Shown here piece by piece: positions 26,301 to 37,310 of a DNA stretch of 64,000 nt; position 1 is the first letter of the stretch, and each line of letters begins with the position of its first letter. The notes under the pieces were generated by a model, which worked only from the letters and a program-made list of their open reading frames with translations, did no database searches and was not told where the DNA came from. This stretch comes from Melastoma dodecandrum (lineage: Eukaryota > Streptophyta > Magnoliopsida > Myrtales > Melastomataceae), in the NCBI GenBank assembly GCA_029817715.1, contig JARUPY010000085.1, forward strand, positions 2,604,001 through 2,668,000. Reading direction: 5' to 3'. A program made the position numbers and the translations under genes.

Positions 26301-26867
26301 ACCAGTATCTAAAATGGACAAAAACATTCACAAGGGGACCGAATTCAAGCAATCGGATCCTTTCAAGAATCCCAAATCAAGAAAGCAACCAACGGAACCA
26401 AAGCAAGAGGCTTTCCTGCCAGACACGTTCTTAATTTCTTTCTTTACCTCTTTTGGGAGGAGTATCCCGTGATTGTGGCCCAGAGTTCCTCGGGGCGCAT
26501 CGAGGATGGAACTTTTCTTGCTTGGACACGAACCGAGACCTGCAAGAATCCGCAAAAGCATAATAATAAGTCCCGAGTAAAATTGGCCCAGGGCAAAACT
26601 TAAAAGAAACCACCGGTTCAGACGAAGAGCAAAAAGACACTGCTCATACTGAGAAGAAGCGAAGGGCATGGGAGGGGTGGCGGCATTGACCCTAACAACC
26701 CTCCTCGAGGCCGAGCGCCATTTCCACTCCTCCGCCTTCTCCTCGCTCTTCTTCCCGCTGGCCGAACACCAACAACCGAACTTCCTCCTCCTCCTCGTGG
26801 CCGACTCCGACCTTCCGAACAGGGACGGAATCCGGACGATCCTGAAGTCCAGCCGACTCGCCGCCAT
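23313..26867 (-). CDS. ESV1: EARLY STARVATION 1 (ESV1), tryptophan-rich starch-binding protein
   Basis: ESV1 and its paralogue LESV bind amylopectin in plastids and influence starch granule organisation and turnover. The N-terminus (MAASRLDFRIVRIPSLFGRS) is Arg/Ser-rich and transit-like. Downstream exons encode the Trp-rich repeat region: GRSHDGSSEWKEM, WWEKSDWSGYKELG, NADGDSWWETWREVLHQDEW, SGAEDAGWYEKW, KYGRLNEQSWWEKWGEHYDG, TDKWAETKLGTKWGDKWEEK, SGIGARQGETWHVSPWGE and RWSRTWGEEHYGNGKVHKYG. It ends with a proline-rich tail (FTSAPPSPPTDPPDPPKS), stop at 23313-23315. Aromatic clusters of WWEKW type are the hallmark of the family's starch-binding sheet. Splice sites are GT-AG and the frame is kept throughout. 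The family's HVSPNSDRWSRTWGE reads HVSPWGERWSRTWGE here. LESV is the alternative, but the motif order and short N-terminus favour ESV1. Confidence 0.88.
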
Positions 26868-27811
26868 TGATCATCCGTAACTTGGACGGAGCCACATTGA
26901 GGGAAGGAACGGTTGGGTTTCGGGCACTGGGGTTGACCTCGGTCAACGGGGTTCAGGGGGGAATCGAGCGGATCAGGCTGGGGAAACTCAAAGCCAAGGA
27001 AGAAGGGATTGGGAGTGTCTATTGAGGAGGAGCGCGATGACCGTTTTAAAAGGGACGATCAAATAAATAAGCAGAAGCAGAATATAAAGAAAAGTACGGG
27101 CCCATTTGTTTGGAATAATAAAACTAAAAATAAAAAGGAGCGTATCTTTTGCGTAACATAATTAGTTACGTTTTAATCATCGTTACATTTCTTATGTTTT
27201 GATCGATGACTGAAGTTTACAAAGTCCGATCCTTGGTTACAATTTTGCGAGACGTTAATGTATTATATTAAAGTGATTGGTTCGAGTGAGTCGAAAGTCT
27301 GACGATTCGAAGGTTGTAATAGAAATGAAACGGGGAGCTCGAGAGGAACTGTTACTGGAAGAGACAACAAGAGGGGAGGGTTTGGTGGAGCTTTGTACCA
27401 CAAAATAACGTTAGTGTTAAAAAATAGGCGTAATCTTATTCGAATTTACAAAACTTAAAAAATATTGTTCTGTTTAGGAATCACGCCGCTCAAATTACAA
27501 AAATACGGAGGCACGTCTATACATAATATTAAAATCACACTTAAAAAAGGACAGTTGGTCAGGATCACATATGAATGTAGTTAGAGCGGCGACTCTCTTA
27601 GGATTCCCTCATCTGTGATCTCCGAGAAAGAAACCGCACCTTAGGAGGATAAAGACGGAGTTGGAAAACGAGTCTTTCCCCACACATACTATGGGAAAAT
27701 TTTTTTTAAGTATGTGATGCGGTTATGAAATCTATAATTAATAAAAAGGCAGGTTCTTAATTGTGCATTTCGCACACTTTATTTAAATTTTTCTTAGGAA
27801 AAAAGAGGCGG

Positions 27812-27858
27812 TTTCTAATCTCATCTTTGTCCTATTGCATTTAAGGTGAGATTAGAAA
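27812..27858. repeat. Inverted repeat (12-bp arms, 23-nt loop)
   Basis: TTTCTAATCTCA at 27812-27823 pairs exactly with TGAGATTAGAAA at 27847-27858. It could be the core of a degraded miniature element or a transcript hairpin; no flanking duplication was seen. Confidence 0.5.
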
Positions 27859-28041
27859 TCACGATTTTTTTATAAATTGAACAACGAGATTGGAACGATA
27901 TTTCTAATAAATTAAATATTAACGTCCTATTTTATAAATTTATTTCCGAAGCTCGGATTTAGTCCTTTTGTTTGTTTTCCTTTTCCCGAGAATCATCGCA
28001 AATGATCCAGAATCCCATAATTCCTGTCTAACTGGAGCCGC

Positions 28042-28047
28042 CACGTG
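28042..28047. promoter_or_regulatory. G-box in ABRE-like context (CCACGTGTCG)
   Basis: A palindromic CACGTG core in the context GCCACGTGTCGG, the type bound by bZIP and bHLH factors. It is about 1.2 kb upstream of the ESV1 start, so linkage to that gene is inference. Confidence 0.4.
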
Positions 28048-28395
28048 TCGGATCATCGGCCACAGGTTTTGATCCCAACGGAAAAATTGACGAGAGATGG
28101 TAGCAGGGTGTTCCCGGGATTCGCTGTGGTTTGCTCTCCTCTACGTGGTAAATGGCAATCGGCTGAAGCTTACCTTCAAATATCGCGATCGATCCACCAA
28201 ACTCGGTGTCCCCCCCCCCCTATTTTTCATGCAAAAAAGAAGCTACGTGTTCTCTATCCATATCCCCAACCAAGTAGGCCGACGACAGACAAATCTCATA
28301 TGCTAATTGTACTTGCCTTATCCCCAAAGAGAATTCCAGTCCCGGGAAGCTTTCTTCCTTTTCTTTCCCCTCGTCTATCCGCCCTCATGTGCAGA

Positions 28396-28401
28396 CACGT
28401 G
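28396..28401. promoter_or_regulatory. G-box in extended palindrome (GACACGTGTC)
   Basis: A second CACGTG core within the ten-base palindrome GACACGTGTC, about 1.5 kb upstream of ESV1. Together with the site at 28042 it suggests a light- or ABA-responsive upstream region, but this is motif evidence only. Confidence 0.4.
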
Positions 28402-28751
28402 TCGACAGCCCACATGTTCATGACATGGCGACCCACTTTTGACCACGAGCTCAAATATTTTAAACGGATAAGCTAAAAGTGCAGGAAAACAAAAGCTTAC
28501 GTGCCGGGCAGGATTTAGGCAAGCGGACTCATGGCGTGGGAGGACGCCACGTTTCGACACAGAAACGGAAGGGGCCGAAGACTTGGCCCTTTTTGACATT
28601 TGCCCCTGGACTAGGAAACGAAGGCCAATCATCTTCGGCTTGGGTCGAAGCTTCTGTTCATCAGGATAAGCCTCGCGTCGCTTTTGGGAGGGAAAAGATT
28701 TGGCACGAGCAACAAAATCCAGGGATTCTTGGACGACAAAAGGCACTGCTC

Positions 28752-28775
28752 GGGGGGGGGGGGGGGGGGGGGGGG
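28752..28775 (+). repeat. 24-bp poly-G tract
   Basis: About 24 consecutive G in a gene-free region, a potential G-quadruplex and a likely site of assembly length error. It creates the false Gly- or Pro-rich frames around it. Confidence 0.9.
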
Positions 28776-29139
28776 CTTTTTCGAGGCGATCCAAATGCTG
28801 GTCTGGGTTAATGGGGGCCACTTCTTCAGGGGGAGGTGCTCAGATCAGAGCATCTCAGAAACCCAACCACCAACCCAAGCTCGAATTATGGCCAGGAGAA
28901 GAAAAAAATGGTCACCTAATCTTACCGACAAGAAATAAGTTGCAGAATGCAATTCAATATTGAGACCGCGTCACAGTCAAAGTGTATAGCGCATGAGTGA
29001 ACCAGATGACTGGCCGAATCAAATTCATAATCAATATTGGGGGCACCTTGTATGTTTGGTGTACAGCAGGGATCACAAGAGCGATGTACTAAGAAGAAGA
29101 TGCCCGAAAAGATTACCGGTGAAGTGTGGCATGATGCGG

Positions 29140-32100
29140 TCAGCACAGGAGGGTACCTGATTCCACCACGTCCAGAGATTCATTTGCCTGGTATGTGAGA
29201 CTTCACTGATTCTACAACTACCTGTTAATTGACATCGATAACAGTTCTTATCAAACCCAAGGTTACAAAACTTATATGCATATGAAATATAGGCTTTGAA
29301 ATGTAGGCATACCCTTCCGTCGTAGGACAACGATGCAAAAAACCACGGCTCACGAGTACTCCAAGCAAGTCCTACGACGGGAGTTCAATGCATCAACATG
29401 GATTCATCAAGATTGGTAGAGAGAAGGATGTGACTAATAAATACCATAGACGCTGTCTTCATAGTCGCTATAGGTACACAGTAGTGGGTTAGTCTGCTTA
29501 GCATATGAGTTGCTTATCCTGCAGGCAGCGGTGGGAAGTTTTAAATACCAAGAATGATAAAAGATCAAACACTGGAGCTCTGTAGAAATGGTGAAGAGCA
29601 ATAAGAATAATCATGTGAAAAATTAAAGACCATGGTACTCTACCTTTCCGAGCCCAAGTCATCTCTGCATAACGAAGATGAGAACCACAGATTGACCACA
29701 GATTCTGTACCTGCACTCTGCAATAGAAACTTTTCGCTTAAAAAGTGTTCATCTGCAGAAAACCTGAAAACGATAACAAGGCTCTAAGTCATTATAGGCT
29801 GCATTTCCCTGGGTGGATAGAAAACAACTTTCAGATAAGTTTTTCCGCTTAGATGGTGTCTTTGTGATCCTGCAGACGAACATGAGGTCATATCTATCCC
29901 ACTGACATTGGTCAAGTTGGTGGCTGTATGAGAGAACGTACCAAAATCAGGCCATCATACTCGGGATTACACCTGACAGTACACGTCCTGACAGAACACC
30001 AGTGCATGAAATGAGTTACTGAAATATAACATCCAAATAATAATGGCATCCCATAACTTCAAAGAGTGAGTACATATGAATATCATAGCATGCAGCTTTA
30101 TACCAGTGTGTGTGTCCAGGGAGCTCTTGGATAGGAGCTTTAAGCTTCCTGAGGTCCCAAATGCATATCCCACCTTCATCCTCCACAGTAACCTGCAAGA
30201 AATGAACAATACATGAATATCGAGAAGCAGGAAACATAATTAGAAAAACCAAGGAAAATGCCATGACAGCGGCTTGTGTGCTTGTAAAAGCTTTTAAAAT
30301 TTTCAATCATTAGAAAGAAGGGTTACAATCCAAGGACCCACACCAGCGTAAAAGAAAACAGGTGGGAGATGACTGCTTGATTGGGAAAAGAAAAGGGAAA
30401 GAGTGGTCAAATGAGTGGAAAGTACAATTTTGAGCAACGTTGGTCCGTTTTTGGAACAAGCAATCAGAATTCTCCCGAAGCTTCAAGAATCATGAATAAA
30501 CCCCTGCAGCCTCCTACATCCTCTATCAAGTGCGGAGCAACCACCATTTTCTAGAAAAGCAGATGTTGATTGCTTCTTGTACCTCATATGAAGCAACTGC
30601 TCATTTCCCTTTAGCCATAGTCACGTGTTTGATGTTGAATTTCCTACCAGATATACATCTTTACAATTCATAATAAATCATAATAAACTTAATAGGAATT
30701 GCTTACTATTAGGAACCAATATTCATTCAATTTTGATTGTTGAATTTTATGAATCTTTAATTGGTCAGTGTCTATTCTAAGAAACTGACCACTACACTTA
30801 ATGAAAAGGAAACATTTAACCATCTGATGTTGAACTGCAACTGAAACATGTCCCTGAAACTATTTGCAAAACTGGGAATCTACGCAATGCAACAGCTAGG
30901 CTTATTAGCATATAATACAAAAAAATAGAATAGCGGAATCTTACAAGTAAATGCTTCTTCTGGATGTCATAGTCGAGGTCCCGACCATGTACAGAGTCAA
31001 TGGAGCTAGACTTCCTGTAATGAAAAAATCACTGCCAAAAACAGTGAAACAAAGAATCATTTTGAAGGGTAAACCAACATGCAAACAAGAAGAACAAAAG
31101 CACAATTCTCAGCAAATAATTGGACTGGTCAAATTTATGCATTTGTCAGCAACAGGCTAATGTCAAGTTGTGAAGAGAAGGAAAGCGATAGCTCACTTCA
31201 TTGTACGAACATCCCAAAACTGGACAGACGATGCAGAAGTGGCGGCAACTGCATTGACATCATGTGGATCCCATGCTCCACTTGACAGGTTTTGCAGCAT
31301 GCCAACAGATTCTTGTGACTGGACCTAAATTTGATGAAAACTCTATATAAGGATCAGCAGAACGAAAAGCGACCGCTTGAGGTGTTTCTGGTCATTGAAT
31401 ATCTCCATCCTAACCTGAGCAGCCTCTCTTGGACAATCCAAAGTCCACAAGAAAATATTCTCTTCATCAATGCTAACTATCTTATCCTGTTTCCCTGAGG
31501 GCCACCAAAGAACACTGTCACAGATGTCACCCAAATCAGAGATGCAGGCGAATCCTCCTATAGCATAGATGCATATGCTTTCTCCACAGTGCAAACTTTG
31601 ATGCTGCAGACATCGTCGAAGAAGGAAAATAAATACAAAATGCCGCCGATTATCCATACAACTCAACAGTTTAGATCTAAACCCAAGCCCTTCATCCAGA
31701 TATGTTATGTAGTCATTTTATTGCATCAATACACCTCATTGAGTTTACTAGAGATTGTTGCAAACAAAAGCCTGACAAGCAACTACAATAAACTGTGCTA
31801 ATTGTTTTATATTAGAATTACATGAGCTCACCAAGCAATCTTTCAAGTATGTGAATCAAGAGAGGCAATTTTTTCCAGCTGCGGGGAATTTAGCTGCCCA
31901 TACAGCTCAGGAATCCGCCATACCGCAGCTCCACCGGATTCACCTTTAAAAGATTAAGGAAATAAAAAGGATATAAATAATTTAGAAAACCACTGAAGAT
32001 GAGTGAGTTACAGAGAGTCAATTAACTTCAACACACAGACGAAGAAACTCGGACAGCCAACAATTCAACCTCACGCGAATTACCTACCGGAAGAGAATAT

Positions 32101-32501
32101 GCTCGAGCAGATGCGCAGATCAAACGGACAAGACCGGAGGTCCCATATCTCGTCGGGATGCGAGAAAATACCCTCGCACACGAGCTCCGTCCCGTCGGAT
32201 GTCAGCCGAAGCAAATGCACCTGATGCGAACCGATCCGATCGTGATCGCCAAAAAAAAGAAAATCACATCGAAAATCAAGCGCCTAACGAACCTCATTCT
32301 CTTCCTTAAGGCTGAGGGTTCCGGCCAAGAAGCTGGTGTGATCCGTGTCCGCCTTCACGTCGGAGATGCACCGAGCCTAAAATGTCAACAAGCCGTTAGG
32401 AACCAAATCACGCAACCTTAAGCTGCAGAGAAAAAAAGGATCGCAGGCTCGCTTGCCTGATACTTGAGGCCGTAGCCGATGCCGTAAGATCCTCCCTGCA
32501 G
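29140..32501 (-). pseudogene. EIPR1: EIPR1/TSSC1-type WD40 gene, start lost and nonsense codon
   Basis: Intact EIPR1 (TSSC1) is a WD40 beta-propeller that helps position the EARP/GARP tethering complexes. The exon trace is nearly complete: GGSYGIGYGLKYQ, ARCISDVKADTDHTSFLAGT, VHLLRLTSDGTELVCEG, SHPDEIWDLRSCPFDLR, GESGGAAVWRIPELYGQLNS, VLWWPSGKQDKIVSIDEENI, ESVGMLQNLSSGAWDPHDVN, EDEGGICIWDLRKLKAPIQE, VRCNPEYDGLIL, TYSDYEDSVY and GLAWSTREPWFFASLSYDGR. Defects: the expected MQGGS start reads CTG at 32499-32501 with no in-frame ATG before an upstream stop; a TGA at 31843-31845 falls inside an exon (LDSHT*KIA); the usual HTHWTWAV reads HTHWTCTV; the first intron begins GC; and the C-terminus is diverged after SYDGR. 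The pattern indicates a decaying duplicate. An upstream coding exon or a base error could rescue part of this, but not all. Confidence 0.72.
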
Positions 32502-32505
32502 AGTC

Positions 32506-32985
32506 GCCGGAGACGGTGGCGAACCAGTTGGGAGCTGAAATTTCAGCTATACCAGAAAGTGGCGATGTCGTGAGGCCGTCTAGCCCATAACAGAATTCCG
32601 GCCCATGCATCAATATGTGAAAGGCCCAAAAGGGGGAGAAACTATTACTAACTTTTTACCGCCACCTCTTGACAAAAGAAAAAAAGACAGCAATGATAAC
32701 TCATGATGCGATGCCTATTTAGGGAAGTTTGTCCAATTGTGCATTTGAACCGTTATGATATCGTCAAGTTTTGAAAAAAAGTGAGATAATCATGAGAAAT
32801 TATTACTGCGTCTGCTAAATGATTTTACCAAAGACTCGCTCCGTTTTAGATAAGTCGAGAGTATAGGAAACGAATATTTTTTGTGTATATTTATAGGTTG
32901 AGAGTTGCGTTAACGGTGTCCCTCTGTTCCCATCCTCTTAACACATACTCCCCCAGGAGGCTTGCGGCACGAGACCCTGCTGCTC
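32506..32985. other. Divergent spacer between EIPR1-like and DUF630/632 genes
   Basis: It contains the former leader of the WD40 gene and the promoter of the DUF630/632 gene. AT-rich DNA lies at 32640-32900. I see no further gene. Confidence 0.35.
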
Positions 32986-35046
32986 ATGGGATGCACCGAC
33001 TCCAGACTCGACCGCCTCCCTGCCGTCTCCCTCTGTCGTGACCGCTGCTGCTCCCTCGATGATGCCCTCCGACTTTGCTACTCCCTTGAGGATGCCCATG
33101 TCGCGTACCTCCGTTCACTCCGAGCCTTTGGTGGCTCGCTTAAACAGTTTGTTTCCGCCCGAGATGCACTTGGGTACCCTGGATCGGACCACGAAGAAGT
33201 GCCAAAGCAGCCTATGCGCCCCGTGTCGCCGAGGTCTCTAGGTCGCTCCTTGAGTTCTAACTCCAGCCCTCATGTTCGCTTCAAGTCCGACCTTGCTGGC
33301 TATGCGAGGAGCCAATCTCCACAGTATTCAGCATATGTTCAACCGATTTATGACACCTACTCGAATCAAGGAATAACGACTGGTTTGGGGTCGAACCCAG
33401 CCTCTCCGCCTCCGCCTCCACCTCCACCAAGCAACTCGTCATGGGACTTCTTAAACTTCTTTGAGACACATGGTGGTCAAGAACTGCCATTGAGCAGTGG
33501 CCAGAGACTGAAAGCCTCCAATTCGGTTGCAGAGACGGCCACTGTCAAGCGCGAGGCCAAGATTCCAACTGCTGCTGTAGCTACAAAATTCGCTGCGTGG
33601 GAACCAGCAACAGAGAAAAACAGAGGTAAGATTCTGGCCCCGAGAAGTTACACGTATCTGTTCCCGTTGAAGCGGAGACATGGAATTCTGCAGGTCTAGG
33701 GGAGGTCATGAAAGAGGTAGAGTCTCTCTTCGAGAAGGCTTCAAATTCAGGTCTCACTGTCCTGAGGTTGCTTAGCCATTCGAAGTCTCGTCAACATCAA
33801 CACAGATTCAGCCTCTACCAAGGTAATGACTGCCCAGCGCCAAACTTCCTTAATATAGCACCATTGTTTCGTGATGATGCACGTTCGATTCTGGCAGTTT
33901 CGTTCAAGGTGTTGAACAGCATAGTCCCTCCCCTCTCAAAGCCAGCCCTTAACGCGGAGACGGTGGAATTGTCTTCCGATAAGGTCGATCCTAATGAAGA
34001 CGCATCGAGGAATTTCTCTTCCATCTTGAAGAAACTCCACATTTGGGAGAAGAAGCTCTACGCTGAAGTGAAGGCTAGTCATCTTCTTCTTTTTCCTTGC
34101 CTTTAGTTTTTGCTTTATAATGTTAAGTCTCCCCGATCATGATTAGGCCGAGGAAAAGCTCCGGGTGATCTACTCAAGAAAGTGCAAGGAGTTCAAGCAC
34201 ATGATAGAGAATGAGAAAGAAGTCGACGCCGATAGGATCGAGTCCCATCGGATGCTCATCAAGAACTTGTCTGTCCAGTTGAAGATTTCGCTTCATGTCG
34301 TGGATGCAATCTCAGACCGGATCAGCAAGTTGAGGGATGACAAACTCTGGCCTTGCCTGTGCAAACTATTACTTGGCTGGCTTGAGATGTGGAAGGCCAT
34401 GGAGTATTGCCATCAACGGCAGCAAGAAGTGATTGCCGAGGCCAAGGTTTCCGTCGTGATGATAATGGATCCTAAGAGGGATTACGGTTTTGAACTCCTG
34501 GAGCAGTCGATGCAGGTCAAGTTGGACCTGCAAAACATAGAGCTATGCTTCTGTAAATGGGTGACGGCACAGAAGAACTACGTGGGGGCCTTACACAGTT
34601 GGTTGACGAAATGCCTCTCGAGCAAGCCGGAAGGACCATCGCCCCCTTCGCAGCCGAATGAAACCGTCCCAGCGCTCGAGGTCTCCCATCGATGGGTGAG
34701 CGCCTTTGACGCGTCCCACATAATGCCAGTGATAGAGAAAGTAACAGAGCTGGTCGGCACCATTGGCAGGATTTACAACGAGGGCTATGTGAGGCTTCAT
34801 GCAGATCAGGCAGCGGGGGAGGATAAAGAACTGGAGAGGAGGGCGAGAGCGCTTGAGAAAAAGGACAGGAGGATGAGGAGCGAGGTATGTCGTGCGACCC
34901 GGAGGGGTTTGATGCCGAGGGTCGGGGAGGAGAGGGAGCCGAGGCTGGAGGAGGTGTTCGAGGCCATGGCTAAGTACTCGTCCTACTGCGTGGGGACCTA
35001 CCAAGAGCTTTGCGAGCTGTGCTGTGATAACGCCGGAATGGTTTGA
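32986..35046 (+). CDS. DUF630/DUF632 protein (NRG2-like, N-myristoylation motif)
   Basis: Members of this plant family (including Arabidopsis NRG2, a nitrate-signalling regulator) combine an N-terminal DUF630 with a long coiled-coil DUF632. The chosen start (32986) gives MGCTDSRLDRLPAVSLCRDR, where Gly2 and Cys3 fit N-myristoylation and palmitoylation; the longer upstream start does not. DUF630 covers about residues 1-60, followed by a Ser/Pro linker with eight prolines and SNSSWDFLNFFETHG. DUF632 follows: GEVMKEVESLFEKASNSG, SSILKKLHIWEKKLYAEVK, EEKLRVIYSRKCKEFKHM, LLGWLEMWKAMEYCHQRQQ, NIELCFCKWVTAQKNYVGAL and a charged coiled-coil end. Intron 1 is 33626-33693 (GT-AG); intron 2 (34074-34146) appears to begin with GC. 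The frame is otherwise intact to 35046. Which family member this is, and its pathway, cannot be told. Confidence 0.9.
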
Positions 35047-35160
35047 ATCTTCTCTTTGGGCCTCGGGCCTTCAACAGATAAAGCCCATAGCCTCCGGGAT
35101 TCCGAATCTTATGTATAAGGATTTTGCCTTTCAAATGATTAGTTTTGAAGAATTTATTTT

Positions 35161-35722
35161 TTGGGGAATAACGTTGTCATTCGGGAAAATATTTTAGGAC
35201 AGTTACTCCTCTCCCCTAACCCCTGTCCTTCCCCGGCGTCCCACGCCGTTCTCTCCCTCGGTACCGTCCTCACCACCTGCAACCCTCTCAACACTCCCAT
35301 GGAAATCTCCATGCAGGTCGCCGACTCTTGGGTGCGGCTCGCTCACAGGGTAGCCGGCATCGGGCTCCTGGTCGTCCTGACTCCTGATAGGAAAGGACGG
35401 CTGTGAGCGAGATGCTGAGGTGGAGGGGAGGCCAACGCGTCGTCGTGGGCCAGGGAGGTGGTCTACTAGGACGACACGGCCACACTGCTTTACTCCTCTG
35501 GAACCACTGGTAATTGCGCCTCTTCACTGACGATGCAAGCCTGACGAGATCACGTGTTTAGATTACTAATTGCTCATTCTTAATAACAGGAGCCAGCAAA
35601 GGAGTGATCTCCTCCCACAGGAACTCGCTAGCAATGGTACATTCATAGATTCCATACCCAAGAATCAATCTGGGAAGATCATGAGGAAAGACATCATAAA
35701 GCTTGCAACTTCGAAAATCTGA
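35161..35722 (+). pseudogene. 4-coumarate:CoA ligase-like pseudogene, internally deleted
   Basis: This is a remnant of an acyl-activating enzyme of the 4CL-like/OPCL class. The N-terminal piece reads AVLSLGTVLTTCNPLNTP with EISMQVADS. After a damaged stretch the AMP-binding P-loop exon reads DDTATLLYSSGTTG with an in-frame TAG just before it; an intron is retained, and the next exon gives ASKGVISSHRNSLAMVH. That exon runs directly into the extreme C-terminus of the enzyme, DSIPKNQSGKIMRKDIIK and LATSKI, stop at 35720-35722. The intervening adenylation core, several hundred residues, is deleted. The retained intron shows it is not a retrocopy. It begins about 115 bp after the DUF630/632 stop. 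Confidence 0.8.
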
Positions 35723-36313
35723 ACAGGGTGCCGGATTTTGTGACTGTAATTGTGATGAAAAACAATACAATCCATGTGTGTCTCTGTAATGTAAGTATAT
35801 TTTTGGTTGCCTGAGTAATGCAAAAATGCCTGAATAACAACTAAGGATAGCTATAATATATAATCAAGGATATACTAGCATGGAAATGTTTGAATTCCAC
35901 GGGGCAGTACAGCTCATTCACTCGTTTGCATAAACTACGCGTGACAAATCATCAGAGAAAACTTCAAACATAGCAAAGCTACCTGTGCCCGAGGTATCAC
36001 GCCAACAAATGCGGCGGAATCCTCCAAATGCTCGGAGTTGAGACCTCATGACAATAGTATTTGGTTAGGGTTTGGGAAAACTTGCCCACTTCACAGAATG
36101 GAAGAGGTATCTGCATCTCTTCATGGTGTCAGTAAGGCATGCTTTGTTTTCGTTTTCATCTCTGAGATCTACATTATCAACAGCCTGTGAGCTACATCCG
36201 ACCCGAAATCAAGCTTGTCAACCATTCTTGGACCTCGGGATAAATATCAAATCGTCTGCCACTTCTGAACAGGACGGAAGCAAGTGAACTGCAAGTTCTT
36301 GTAAACCTACGTC
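35723..36313. other. Intergenic region after the 4CL-like remnant
   Basis: It includes flank of the 4CL-like remnant and the 3' flank of the small membrane-protein gene. The frames at 36072-36287 have no recognisable domain. Confidence 0.35.
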
Positions 36314-37048
36314 CTACATAGACAAGGGAAGGAGCATCCTCCGCTTCTTTTTCCTGGCCAGTCTCACGTGCTTCGTCACCCTCATGCATAGGAGTAAGAG
36401 CATGGTAACACAGATCAAGATGAAGCCAACCTGCATGTGCCGCAAGTACAAGGATACGGCCGAGAAGACCAGGAAAGCAAGGATGACTAGTTCCCAGATC
36501 ACAAAGATCACGACATCCACCCTGCACCCAAAATCCACACAATGAGCAACCCTACGTCTTAATGGATAGTCGGAAATCAGGTAAGTACCGCAGATCTGCT
36601 GAGTATTTTCATTTTCTATCCTGGAACGTGATGAACGTGTATCACAGTGGGCACATTGTTTTAGCCAAACCCAAATAAGAAATTCTGGGATAAACAACCA
36701 CAAACTGCAATAACTTTCAACATTCTCCTCGCAATTCAAGGCCTCCATATCAGACATTCTCACAACTATCCTAATATTCTTCCACAACAGATTGCATAGA
36801 GCGCGATCGCCGAAAGTTCACCGGACGACAACAAACAAAAACCCACGTATTCCAAGCAGGAAAAGAGAAACCATCACAACGATAAAAACGCCCGCCGGTA
36901 CGGAAAAAATGCCAGAGGCTAGGGAATACCTCGAAGAGCCGAATCCAGAGGCCGTCGATGAGGAAAAGATGGAAACGGAAGTCCAATTGCTCTTCGACCG
37001 GAGCTGGTACTCCCTCAATTGCTCCGCCAAGTTTGACCTCGTGATCAT
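36314..37048 (-). CDS. Small conserved plant protein with two transmembrane helices
   Basis: Exon 1 (37048-36930) encodes MITRSNLAEQLREYQLRSKS, NWTSVSIFSSSTASGFGSSR; the reading frame continues after a GT-AG intron with VDVVIFVIWELVILAFLVFS at about 36522. The remaining part contains two hydrophobic helices (VIFVIWELVILAFLVFSAVS and GFILICVTMLLLLCMRV) separated by LYLRHM, and ends in a very basic tail, RLARKKKRRMLLPLSM. The product is about 108 residues. I recognise the pattern as a conserved plant hypothetical but know no function. The basic end next to the second helix predicts a cytosolic C-terminus. The longer frames at 36314-36787 and 36771-36986 read through the intron. Confidence 0.72.
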
Positions 37049-37310
37049 ATCTTCTCCCTTCTCTCCGTACCTCGGGGGAAATTAACTCAACCTAACTACA
37101 CCCCACTCCGATGATCCGTACGATCGGAATCTCCACGAGCCTGGAATCGGGGACGATGCTTCAACGACAGGAATCGGCGGGGCAGAGAGGAGGGACGATC
37201 TGCGGGGAGGGCGATTGGTGGTCCGATTCTTCGCCGTCGGATTTGTCGTTATGGCGGAGCCTCCCGCACCTGAATAATTCCTTTCCTTTCCTTTACTCTG
37301 CCTACTAAGA

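Larger units (their letters stand above)
26868..29139. other. 2.3-kb gene-free region upstream of ESV1
   Basis: The region is mostly AT-rich (27050-28020) and then GC-rich with several frames that resemble no protein. It contains a hairpin (27812-27858), two CACGTG G-boxes, a 10-C run (about 28210-28220) and a 24-G run (28752-28775). The frames spanning the G run (28375-28963) owe their Gly or Pro runs to that tract and are not genes. It probably includes distal promoter of ESV1. Confidence 0.4.

Noticed and set aside
28375..28963. Several frames with poly-Gly or poly-Pro around 28.7 kb
   Set aside because: They exist only because a 24-G tract is open in all frames; no recognisable domain.
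36771..36986. Frame resembling a separate membrane protein upstream of the two-TM gene
   Set aside because: It overlaps exon 1 in another frame and runs through the intron.
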